DNA from: Acidimicrobiia bacterium
GTDB taxonomy: Bacteria; Actinomycetota; Acidimicrobiia; Spongiisociales; UBA5794
Assembly (NCBI GenBank): GCA_013003515.1
Contig: JABDIW010000070.1
Coordinates: 1-10,815 of the forward strand
Direction: 5' to 3'
Length of the DNA: 10,815 nt
A program made the position numbers and the translations under genes. Shown here piece after piece: positions 1 through 6,716 of the stretch. Below the pieces are notes generated by a model, which had not been told where the DNA came from, made no database searches, and saw nothing but the letters and a program-made list of their open reading frames with translations. The stretch's first letter is position 1. Every line of letters starts with the position of its first letter.

Positions 1-238
1 CGTAGATCTCGTGAGAGCACTTGGAACAGACGCTCGACTCGATCGGGTTCGAGGCACCACACACCCGGCAGATCCAGTCCGATTCGCGGGCTCGCTCCTC
101 GACTGCCACGACGGCGGCGGCCACGGCCGGGTCCTCGTGAGTCGAAGCGTCACCGAACTGGCTGTAGCACTGGTTGCACCAGGTGGCAGAGGCGGCGTTC
201 TCGGCGCCGCAGTCCGGACAACGGGAGGTCTCGCTCAT
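1..238 (-). CDS. Double zinc-ribbon protein, C-terminus cut by window edge
   Basis: The first 79 codons of a minus-strand gene are visible; the rest lies beyond the left edge. Two four-cysteine knuckles are seen: C7-x2-C10 with C21-x2-C24, and C57-x2-C60 with C71-x2-C74. They are joined by an Ala/Glu-rich, probably helical linker (about residues 36-53). This spacing is typical of zinc-ribbon pairs, in which each set of four Cys binds one Zn2+. Such proteins often carry membrane segments or a partner-binding domain further on, which cannot be checked here. The ATG at 238 lies 15 bases after the stop of the QueG-like gene. It has no Shine-Dalgarno sequence but has TACGAT seven bases upstream, which suggests a leaderless mRNA of its own, perhaps in addition to read-through. 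No specific function can be assigned. A shadow reading frame covers the plus strand here. Confidence 0.8.
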   Translation of the reverse strand, partial: MSETSRCPDCGAENAASATWCNQCYSQFGDASTHEDPAVAAAVVAVEERARESDWICRVCGASNPIESSVCSKCSHEIY

Positions 239-245
239 CGCCGAG

Positions 246-251
246 ATCGTA
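246..251 (-). promoter_or_regulatory. Possible -10 hexamer for a leaderless zinc-ribbon mRNA
   Basis: On the minus strand TACGAT (a TAnnnT match) ends seven bases before the ATG at 238, so transcription would start at or within a base of the A of the start codon. No Shine-Dalgarno sequence is present. No convincing -35 is seen. The hexamer overlaps the end of the upstream gene. This is inference from spacing only. Confidence 0.4.
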
Positions 252-253
252 GA

Positions 254-1369
254 TCAGGCTTCACCGTCATCCGGGGAGCCTCCGGCAGCGGCGAGCGCGT
301 GACCGACCTCGGCACGCACCGTGTCATCGCTTTCGCCGACGAGGGCGCGCTCGAGGTGCGACCGGGCATCATGGCCACCCAGCCTTCCCAGCGCCCAGGC
401 GGCGTGGCCGCGCACGATCGGATCGGAGTCGAGAAGACAGCCGGCGGCAACCTCGACCTCCCGGCCTCCCCCACCGGCGTTGCCAAGCGCAACCAGCAGG
501 TTGCGGCGGAGGTAACCGGCTCGCCGTCTCGGGACGTAGAAGTGGGCGTAGGTCTCGAGCAGTTCACCGTCACTCAACGCCAGAGCACCTACGAGGTCGA
601 TGCGGCCCCGATCCTCTGTTGCCGTCTCGAGGAGGCGGATGCCCGGCGGGCAGGCGTCGAGACAGTCGTCACATCCATACACGCGGTCGCCCACGGCCTG
701 CCGCAACTCGAGCGGGATCGGTCCCGGGGCCTGGAGGATGTGGGCCAGGCAACGACGGGCGTCGAGAACCCCGGGGCTGACCAGGGCGCCGGTCGGGCAT
801 GCAGGAAGACAGGCGTCGCATGTGCCGCAATCACGAACCATCTGCGGTGTCTCTGCCAGTTCGGCGTCCGTCACCACTGAACCGAGAAGCATCCAGGGGC
901 CGGCCCCAGGAGCGAGGACCATCGTGCTCTTGCCCCACCAGGCGACACCGGCCCTGACTGCCGCCGCACGATCGACGAGGCGGTTGTCGTCGGCGACCGG
1001 CTCTGCCCGGTATCCCTCGGCACGAAGCACCGCAGCGACGTGGTCGAGGGCCCTCACCAATGGCCGGTAGTGGTCTTCGGTGGCAAACCGGGCGATCCTG
1101 CCGGTTCCCGGGCTCATCGGTCGCGGAGTGCCCGCCTCCGGCAGATAGCCGTGGGCAGCAACGACCAGTCTCCGCGCCCACGGAAACGACCTGGTGATGT
1201 CGGTGCTCCGCTCCGGGTCGTTGTAGGTGAAGGTGAGGCCCCCCGACATGCCGTTCGCCTCTCGCTCCTCGAGAGTGGCCCGGACGTCGCCGAACGGCTC
1301 GACCCCGCACACGCCGATACCGGTGAGTCCGTTGTCGAGACCCGTCTCACGAAGGCGATCCCACAGCAC
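254..1369 (-). CDS. queG: QueG-like epoxyqueuosine reductase family protein (double 4Fe-4S)
   Basis: This 371-residue protein matches the QueG family, which uses cobalamin and two 4Fe-4S clusters to reduce epoxyqueuosine to queuosine at tRNA position 34 in the cytoplasm. An N-terminal cobalamin-binding type domain (about 1-175) includes GRIARFA near 90 and the WWGKSTMVL stretch near 144. It is followed by a bacterial-ferredoxin-like domain with eight cysteines: C181, C184, C187, C191, C207, C233, C236 and C240. The C-terminal 90 residues are HEAT-like helical repeats, as in full-length QueG. Two family positions differ: the usual D-x-G-P-x-x-E-R reads DDNRLVDR (127-134), keeping the Asp, and the second cluster motif reads CPPG rather than CPWN. 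The start is GTG. It has no Shine-Dalgarno sequence but has TACGCT six bases upstream. The family is clear; epoxyqueuosine as the actual substrate is likely but not certain. Confidence 0.85.
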   Translation of the reverse strand: MLWDRLRETGLDNGLTGIGVCGVEPFGDVRATLEEREANGMSGGLTFTYNDPERSTDITRSFPWARRLVVAAHGYLPEAGTPRPMSPGTGRIARFATEDHYRPLVRALDHVAAVLRAEGYRAEPVADDNRLVDRAAAVRAGVAWWGKSTMVLAPGAGPWMLLGSVVTDAELAETPQMVRDCGTCDACLPACPTGALVSPGVLDARRCLAHILQAPGPIPLELRQAVGDRVYGCDDCLDACPPGIRLLETATEDRGRIDLVGALALSDGELLETYAHFYVPRRRAGYLRRNLLVALGNAGGGGREVEVAAGCLLDSDPIVRGHAAWALGRLGGHDARSHLERALVGESDDTVRAEVGHALAAAGGSPDDGEA

Positions 1370-1375
1370 GAGCCG

Positions 1376-1381
1376 AGCGTA
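1376..1381 (-). promoter_or_regulatory. Possible -10 hexamer for leaderless queG mRNA
   Basis: TACGCT on the minus strand is followed by exactly six bases and then the GTG start codon of the QueG-like gene. There is no Shine-Dalgarno sequence. The hexamer fits TAnnnT, and the spacing would put the mRNA 5' end on the start codon. There is no good -35 at the usual distance, so confidence is modest. The upstream small gene ends 48 bases before queG, so co-transcription is also possible. Confidence 0.4.
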
Positions 1382-1417
1382 CCCGGCGCTTCGATCCCGG
1401 CTCGGCCGGCGACTGGC

Positions 1418-1618
1418 TCAGCCCGTGGCGGCGTCGTCGGGCCGGACGAGGGGCACGAGGCGAATCGGCGCCACGAGCCCGGCATCGGCGAGATTCTCCA
1501 GGGCGACGGACTCACCCGAGTCGAGGGTGAGCGGACCCCCGTCGATCAGGACCGTGACGATGCAGTCGTCACAAGCCTGGGTGTGCTGCATTGCGCAGCT
1601 GGCGCAGTCGATGACCAT
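1418..1618 (-). CDS. Small Cys-rich protein of unknown function (66 aa)
   Basis: I chose the ATG at 1618 because a strong Shine-Dalgarno sequence (GAGGAGG) lies just upstream. An in-frame ATG further upstream (at 1699) would add 27 residues with no ribosome site and would fill the promoter region. The resulting 66-residue protein begins MVIDCASC and carries C5-x2-C8 and C16-x2-C19, a four-cysteine set suited to one zinc ion or an iron-sulfur cluster, with a His at 12. After that comes a short beta-strand (IVTVLI) and an Asp/Glu/Leu-rich C-terminal half with a likely helix (about 40-50). It contains no membrane segment and no signal peptide. It lies 48 bases upstream of the QueG-like gene on the same strand, so the two may be co-transcribed. 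I do not recognise a named family; the link to QueG is by position only. Confidence 0.75.
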   Translation of the reverse strand: MVIDCASCAMQHTQACDDCIVTVLIDGGPLTLDSGESVALENLADAGLVAPIRLVPLVRPDDAATG

Positions 1619-1702
1619 GGGGTCCTCCTCTCTCATGTCCCGAACCGTACGAAACGGGTGTGACAGATTCGGCCGCCCAGTCGATGGCGGTAGGTTCACA
1701 TC
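1619..1702. promoter_or_regulatory. Divergent intergenic region with a likely leaderless promoter on plus strand
   Basis: These 84 bases separate two divergent genes. On the plus strand TAGGTT (1691-1696) is followed by six bases and the ATG at 1703, as expected for a leaderless mRNA. TTCGGC at 1668-1673 is a weak -35 with a 17-base spacer. On the minus strand TACGGT (about 1645-1650) could be a -10 for the small Cys-rich gene, which has a normal ribosome site, but no good -35 accompanies it. No operator palindrome was found. Confidence 0.4.
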
Positions 1703-2737
<1,035 letters not shown>

Positions 2738-2738
2738 C

Positions 2739-4076
2739 TCAGCGTTCGATCCGCTTCCGGTACCAGTCGAAGCTGGCTTTGGGGAGCCGCCGGCCGGTGG
2801 CGTGGTCGACCCACACGAGGCCGAAGCGCTGGGTGAGCCCGAGCGACCATTCCAGGTTGTCGAGCAGGCTCCACACGAAGTAGCCGTCGACCGGCACCCC
2901 GGCGTCCACAGCTGCTTCGATGGCCGCGATGTGGTCCCTCAGGTATTCGATGCGGCGTCGATCATCGATGGTGCCGTCGGGACCGGGGCCGTCCGAGAAG
3001 CTGGCTCCGTTCTCGGTGATCAGGATCGATCCCGGGTCGTAGTCGCGGTGCACGCGTTCGAGGAAGGTGGTGAGGGCCGAAGGAGTGATGGGCCATCCCA
3101 TCTCGGTGTATCCGGGGGTGGCTTCGGCCCCCGGCTCGATGCCGGTGTCTTCGGTTTCGTCGGCCCCTGCCGAGATCGGGAGCGACGTGTAGTAGTTGAT
3201 GCCGACGAAGTCGATGGGCGCAGCGATCGTGTCCATGTCTCCGGGCAGGACGTAGCCAGGACCGTCCGGGCCGAACCGGCCCCTGGCGACATACGTGTCG
3301 ACGACGTCAGCTGGATACCCGCGCCCGAACACCGGATCGAAGAACCAGCGATTGCGAAACCCATCGAAGTGGCGCTGGGCGGCCGCGTCCTCAGGCCGGT
3401 CGGTCGCCGGAAACGAGGGGCGGCAGTCGAGGGCGATGCCGACTGAGGCGTCAGGCACGTTTCCCCGGATGGCGGGCACCGCTTCGCCGTGGGACAACAA
3501 GAGGTGGTGGGCGGCCGTCAACGCGGCACCCCAGTCGGTCAGGCCCGGGGCATGCACTCCCTCGAGGTGCCCGACGAACGCAGCCACCCATGGCTCGTTG
3601 TGGGTGATCCACGTCGAGACCCGGTCGCCGAGCCGGCGAGTGACGACATCGGCGAACTCGACGAAGGCCCCGACCGTGTCCCGCGACCGCCAGCCCCCTT
3701 CGTCTTCGAGGGCCTGAGGCAGGTCCCAGTGATACAACGTGGGGTACGGGGTGATACCTGCCTCCAGCAGACCGTCGATGAGACGGTCGTAGAAGTCGAG
3801 CCCGGGTTGATTGACCGTTCCGCGACCATCGGGCAGGACCCGGGCCCAGCCGATCGAGAACCGGTAGCCGGCCACGCCGAGGTCACTCATCAGAGCGACG
3901 TCTTCCTCCCAGCGGTTGTAGTGGTCGCAGGCGACGTCTCCCGTGGCGCCATCGATCACTCGCCCCGGGGTATTGGTGAACCGGTCCCAGATCGTCTCGC
4001 CACGGCCGTCGGCCCGGGTCGCCCCCTCGATCTGATACGCCGATGTGGCGACGCCCCAGGTGAATCCATCTCTCAT
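2739..4076 (-). CDS. Family GH1 beta-glucosidase
   Basis: This 445-residue protein is a full-length glycoside hydrolase family 1 enzyme, which removes non-reducing beta-linked glucose (or related sugars) from disaccharides and glycosides with retention. The sequence shows the family start FTWGVATSAYQIEGA (5-19), the DHY at 51-53, and YRFSIGWARVLP (71-82). The acid/base Glu161 lies in WITHNEPW, the nucleophile Glu355 in ILITENGAS, and the SLLDNLEWSLG...RFGLVWVD signature at about 403-424. No signal peptide is present, so it should work in the cytoplasm on imported sugars, yet no transporter is next to it. The motif before the acid/base reads THNEP, where TFNEP or TLNEP is commoner. The ATG lacks a Shine-Dalgarno sequence, but an extended -10 lies six bases upstream. 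It is monocistronic here, between a terminator-like stem upstream and a convergent gene downstream. The exact sugar preference is unknown. Confidence 0.95.
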   Translation of the reverse strand: MRDGFTWGVATSAYQIEGATRADGRGETIWDRFTNTPGRVIDGATGDVACDHYNRWEEDVALMSDLGVAGYRFSIGWARVLPDGRGTVNQPGLDFYDRLIDGLLEAGITPYPTLYHWDLPQALEDEGGWRSRDTVGAFVEFADVVTRRLGDRVSTWITHNEPWVAAFVGHLEGVHAPGLTDWGAALTAAHHLLLSHGEAVPAIRGNVPDASVGIALDCRPSFPATDRPEDAAAQRHFDGFRNRWFFDPVFGRGYPADVVDTYVARGRFGPDGPGYVLPGDMDTIAAPIDFVGINYYTSLPISAGADETEDTGIEPGAEATPGYTEMGWPITPSALTTFLERVHRDYDPGSILITENGASFSDGPGPDGTIDDRRRIEYLRDHIAAIEAAVDAGVPVDGYFVWSLLDNLEWSLGLTQRFGLVWVDHATGRRLPKASFDWYRKRIER

Positions 4077-4082
4077 GGGCGG

Positions 4083-4088
4083 ATTATG
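4083..4088 (-). promoter_or_regulatory. Extended -10 promoter for leaderless GH1 mRNA
   Basis: On the minus strand the sequence TGGCATAAT ends six bases before the ATG at 4076. This is a TG-n extended -10 with a hexamer (CATAAT) one base from TATAAT. An extended -10 can work without a -35, and none is seen; the region upstream is the terminator stem. The spacing would start the mRNA at the ATG, matching the absence of a ribosome site. Confidence 0.55.
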
Positions 4089-4098
4089 CCAACTCGAG

Positions 4099-4133
4099 CG
4101 AAACCCCCGGGAGTCGGACTCCCGGGGGTTTCG
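4099..4133. terminator. Perfect 16-bp inverted repeat, likely terminator
   Basis: CGAAACCCCCGGGAGT (4099-4114) and its exact complement (4118-4133) enclose a 3-base loop. The stem is very GC-rich and ends with three A-T pairs, so on either strand the transcript ends in GGGGGUUUCG. This fits an intrinsic terminator with a short U run. It lies 49 bases past the stop codon of the repeat membrane protein (minus strand), which is the gene it most likely ends, and shields the glucosidase promoter just beyond. No plus-strand gene feeds into it directly apart from antisense transcription of the glucosidase. Confidence 0.75.
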
Positions 4134-4182
4134 TGTCGGGCCTCACCTTGCGGGGTCGGACCGCAACTCGAGGGATGTCGGT

Positions 4183-4725
4183 TCACTTGTCTGCGCGGAT
4201 GTCTCCCGAGACACCCAGCCAGAAGCTGGGGGTCACATGGTCGGGATCGGTATGCATGGGCCCGAGGACCGCGACCATCACCAGATGATCGGGCATCTCC
4301 GTGACCGGAGGCTCGACCTCGGAGAGGCCAACGAAGTGCTCAGGTGCCACGTACTCAGGATCGACGTGCATCGGTCCCAGGACCGCCGGCATCACCAGGT
4401 GATCCGGCATCTCGGTGACCGGGGCCTCGACCTCCGACAGTCCGACCCACCTCACGGGGATCGCGAAGTCGGGATCGAGGTGCCTCGCGCCGATCGACAG
4501 CACGGACGCCGCCTCTTCCGGGACGATGGCCTCCGTCGTGTCGCTGCCATCGACCACCGCAGCCACGATGGCTCCGGTGATGAGGGCCAGCACGATGGTC
4601 GTGATCACGATCCACCGCATGAGACCACGGGCCGGTGACGGCGGCGCGGGCAACCGTTCCCGACGTTCAGGAGCCTCAAGAACACGGCTGCGCTCTTCGA
4701 CTCGCTCCTGCTGCAGGGTTGCCAT
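4183..4725 (-). CDS. Single-pass membrane protein with tandem 38-residue repeats, unknown function
   Basis: The ATG at 4725 was chosen for its excellent ribosome site (AAAGGAG, six bases upstream); upstream in-frame codons run into the ilv promoter region. The 180-residue product has a charged N-terminal tail (1-35, many Arg/Glu, plus a Pro-rich patch), one membrane helix (about 36-58) and an acidic linker. The rest is tandem repeats: 79-116, 117-154 and a partial copy 155-180. The repeat unit begins G-x-x-H-x-D-P-[DE] and contains VGLSEVE and PVTEMPDHLVM. Units one and two are about three-quarters identical; the third stops after 26 residues. Arg before the helix and acidic residues after it predict the N-terminus inside and the repeats outside. 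No signal cleavage site or catalytic motif is recognised. It is divergent from the ilv operon and ends before a strong terminator stem. I cannot name a family; ligand binding or a structural surface role are only possibilities. Confidence 0.8.
   Translation of the reverse strand: MATLQQERVEERSRVLEAPERRERLPAPPSPARGLMRWIVITTIVLALITGAIVAAVVDGSDTTEAIVPEEAASVLSIGARHLDPDFAIPVRWVGLSEVEAPVTEMPDHLVMPAVLGPMHVDPEYVAPEHFVGLSEVEPPVTEMPDHLVMVAVLGPMHTDPDHVTPSFWLGVSGDIRADK
4264..4491 (-). repeat. Two tandem 114-bp repeat units within the membrane-protein gene
   Basis: Unit one occupies 4378-4491 and unit two 4264-4377, with a partial third at 4186-4263. The two full units match at DNA level over long stretches (for example the segment coding for PVTEMPDHLVM), with scattered and partly silent changes. 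That suggests an old in-frame duplication kept under selection rather than a recent copy. The period is a whole number of codons (38). Confidence 0.85.
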
Positions 4726-4874
4726 ATGCCGCTCCTTTCTCGGCACAGACAGCGTCTCAGCCCGCCGACATGACGATCTGTCAGGAACCTTGCGAAACGC
4801 CTGCAGTCCGAGTCTTGACACCGGCGCGAGGGCGGCCCATACTCCCCGCTCCCGACACGGGAAACGAAAGACAC
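4726..4874. promoter_or_regulatory. Divergent region between membrane-protein gene and ilv leader
   Basis: These 149 bases hold the plus-strand ilv promoter and, on the minus strand, the ribosome site of the repeat protein gene. I found no convincing minus-strand promoter: CTGACA-like bases near 4780 have no partner -10 at a normal distance. No clear operator palindrome is visible. Confidence 0.4.
4815..4843 (+). promoter_or_regulatory. Promoter of the ilvBNC-leuAB operon
   Basis: A perfect -35 hexamer TTGACA (4815-4820) is followed by a 17-base spacer and CATACT (4838-4843), a good -10. The transcript should start near 4850, giving a leader RNA of about 150 bases before ilvB that includes the leader peptide and attenuator. 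The match to the sigma-70-type consensus is the best in the window. Confidence 0.85.
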
Positions 4875-4907
4875 ATGACAAACCACATCGTGCTCGTACT
4901 TACTTAG
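4875..4907 (+). CDS. ilv operon leader peptide (10 aa)
   Basis: A ten-codon frame ATG...TAG encodes MTNHIVLVLT. It starts about 25 bases after the predicted transcription start and contains five consecutive branched-chain codons (Ile-Val-Leu-Val-Leu, residues 5-9). This is the hallmark of a ribosome-mediated attenuation peptide that senses charged tRNA for all three end products of the pathway. GAAAG (4866-4870) is a modest ribosome site. Its stop codon directly abuts the left arm of the next hairpin, so a ribosome that finishes the peptide would cover that arm, whereas one stalled on the Ile/Val/Leu codons would leave it free. It was found by reading the leader; its product is a control element and probably has no other role. 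Confidence 0.9.
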   Translation: MTNHIVLVLT

Positions 4908-4938
4908 GCGCATACGGTCGCCACGAGCCCGTATGCGC
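4908..4938 (+). promoter_or_regulatory. Leader hairpin (pause or control stem) of the ilv attenuator
   Basis: GCGCATACGG (4908-4917) pairs perfectly with CCGTATGCGC (4929-4938) around an 11-base loop. It begins at the base after the leader peptide stop codon. Its formation would depend on ribosome position. ACGAGC in the loop (4923-4928) is complementary to GCTCGT (4892-4897) in the leader peptide's Leu-Val codons, so a pseudoknot is possible on paper. Confidence 0.8.
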
Positions 4939-4940
4939 TG

Positions 4941-4967
4941 AGCCCTCCACCACCCGGAGGGCTTTTT
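4941..4967 (+). terminator. Intrinsic terminator of the ilv attenuator
   Basis: AGCCCTCC (4941-4948) pairs with GGAGGGCT (4956-4963) around a 7-base loop, followed at once by a run of T. This is a textbook rho-independent terminator 36 bases before ilvB. Together with the leader peptide it means transcription should stop here when Ile, Val and Leu tRNAs are well charged and read into ilvB when they are not. A clear competing antiterminator stem was not found. Confidence 0.92.
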
Positions 4968-5003
4968 CAATGGCCGCCGAACCCGACAACCGACAGGAAG
5001 AAC

Positions 5004-6716
5004 ATGACCGAGCGCCTCACCGGAGCCCACGCACTCATTCGATCCCTCGAGAACGAGGGAGTCGAGGTCGCGTTCGGGGTACCGGGCGGGGCAATACTCC
5101 CCGCCTACGACCCGATCCTCGATTCGCCGATTCGCCACGTTCTGGCCAGGCACGAGCAGGGTGCGGGTCACATGGCCTCGGGGTACGCCCACGCCACCGG
5201 CCGGGTAGGTGTCTGCATCGCCACCAGCGGCCCCGGCGCCACCAACCTGGTGACACCTCTGCAGGATGCGCTGATGGACTCGATCCCTGTGGTGGCGATC
5301 ACAGGCCAGGTCGCCAGCTCCTCGATCGGGAACGACGCCTTTCAGGAGGCGCACACGTGGGGAATCTCCATGCCGTGCACGAAGCACAACTACCTGGTCA
5401 CCGACGCAGCCGACATCCCCGATGTGATCTCCGAGGCCTTCCACCTCGCCGCAACGGGGCGGCCGGGACCGGTTCTCGTCGACATCCCCAAAGACGTGCT
5501 CGCTGCGGAGATGGATTGGCACCGGGCGGGTCGGGCCGAGCTGCCCGGCTACAAGCCTTCTGTGAAGGGCCACCCGATGCAGGTGAAGGCCGCCATCGAC
5601 CTCATCCAGAGCTCGGACCAACCGGTGCTGTACGCCGGTGGCGGCATCATCCGCGCCAGCGCAGCCGCCGAGCTGACCCATTTCGCCGAGATGATGAACA
5701 CACCGGTCGTCACGACCCTGATGGGCCGGGGTGCCATCCCCGATTCCCACGAGTTGGCTCTGGGCATGCCAGGCATGCACGGCAACTACACGGCGATCAC
5801 CGCCATGCAGAAGGCAGACCTGCTCATCGCCATCGGTTCTCGGTTCGACGACCGTGTCACCGGCAAGGTGTCGGCATTCGCCCCCAAGGCCAAGGTGATC
5901 CATGTCGACGTCGACCCGGCTGAGATCGGGAAGGTCAGAGCAGCCGACGTGCCCATCGTCGGCGATGCCAAGGTCATCCTCGAGCAGCTCATTGCCGAGA
6001 TGGAGAAGCGAGCCACTCCGGCTCCCACCCGTGAGCTGTGGATGTCGACGATCCGTGGCTGGCAGGCCGAGCACCCCCTCACCTACGACCAGCCCGATGA
6101 CGGCCCCGTCAAACAGCAGTACGTGATCGAGGAGCTGAACCGGATCACTGGCGGTGACGCCATCGTCGTCGCCGGTGTGGGACAACACCAGATGTGGGCT
6201 TCTCAGTTCTGGAAGTTCGAGAAGCCCCGCACCTGGATCAACTCCGGCGGTCTCGGCACCATGGGGTACGCCGTCCCGGCCGCCATCGGTGCCAAGGCGG
6301 CCCTCCCTGACGAGATGGTCATCGCCATCGATGGTGACGGGTGCTTCCAGATGACGGCCACCGAGTTGATCGCCGCTTCCACCGAGGAGATCCCCGTGAA
6401 GATCATCGTGATGAACAACACGGTCCTCGGCATGGTGCACCAGTGGCAGCGGCTCTTCTACGAGGAGCGTTTCTCCGCCGTAGACCTCACCGACCATACG
6501 CCCGACTACGTGAAACTGGCGGAAGCCATGGGATGTGTCGCCATGCGCATCGAGCGGCCCGACGAGGTGGCGCCAATCCTCGAGAAGGCGTTGGCCATCA
6601 ATGACAAGCCCGTCGTCGTCGAGGTCAAGTGTGACCCGAACGAGATGGTCTTCCCGATGATCCCGGCGGGCGGCTCCAACGACGACATCGTCATGTCCGT
6701 GGAGGATTTGAGATGA
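5004..6716 (+). CDS. ilvB: Acetolactate synthase, large (catalytic) subunit
   Basis: This 570-residue ThDP enzyme condenses pyruvate with a second pyruvate (to acetolactate, for Val/Leu) or with 2-oxobutyrate (to acetohydroxybutyrate, for Ile). Its N-terminal ThDP-binding domain has FGVPGGAILPAYD and the catalytic Glu51 in RHEQGAGHMA. The central FAD-type domain contains GSRFDDRVTGK. The C-terminal domain has the ThDP/Mg motif GDG (444-446) ending in NN (471-472), followed by LGMVHQWQ, typical of true acetolactate synthase rather than pyruvate oxidase. Length matches the family. AGGAAG precedes the ATG. It is the first structural gene after the attenuator and overlaps ilvN by four bases (ATGA), which favours coupled translation and equal amounts of the two subunits. 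Expression is probably controlled by attenuation, and activity by IlvN feedback. Confidence 0.97.
   Translation: MTERLTGAHALIRSLENEGVEVAFGVPGGAILPAYDPILDSPIRHVLARHEQGAGHMASGYAHATGRVGVCIATSGPGATNLVTPLQDALMDSIPVVAITGQVASSSIGNDAFQEAHTWGISMPCTKHNYLVTDAADIPDVISEAFHLAATGRPGPVLVDIPKDVLAAEMDWHRAGRAELPGYKPSVKGHPMQVKAAIDLIQSSDQPVLYAGGGIIRASAAAELTHFAEMMNTPVVTTLMGRGAIPDSHELALGMPGMHGNYTAITAMQKADLLIAIGSRFDDRVTGKVSAFAPKAKVIHVDVDPAEIGKVRAADVPIVGDAKVILEQLIAEMEKRATPAPTRELWMSTIRGWQAEHPLTYDQPDDGPVKQQYVIEELNRITGGDAIVVAGVGQHQMWASQFWKFEKPRTWINSGGLGTMGYAVPAAIGAKAALPDEMVIAIDGDGCFQMTATELIAASTEEIPVKIIVMNNTVLGMVHQWQRLFYEERFSAVDLTDHTPDYVKLAEAMGCVAMRIERPDEVAPILEKALAINDKPVVVEVKCDPNEMVFPMIPAGGSNDDIVMSVEDLR

Noticed and set aside
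11..880. Long open frame on the plus strand (289 codons)
   Set aside because: It lies opposite the zinc-ribbon and QueG-like genes, has a low-complexity Gly/Arg/Val-rich product and no recognisable domain; it is a shadow of high-GC coding sequence.
4726..4881. N-terminal extension of the repeat membrane protein
   Set aside because: It would cover the ilv promoter and place 52 residues before an ATG that has a near-perfect ribosome site.
4415..5923. 502-codon plus-strand open frame across the ilv leader and ilvB
   Set aside because: It passes through the promoter, attenuator and an alternate ilvB frame; the product is Arg/His/Pro-rich with no domain.
4605..6497. 630-codon open frame on the minus strand
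   Set aside because: It runs antisense through ilvB and the ilv leader; its product is His/Asp/Gly-rich without a domain, as expected from the reverse frame of a GC-rich gene.
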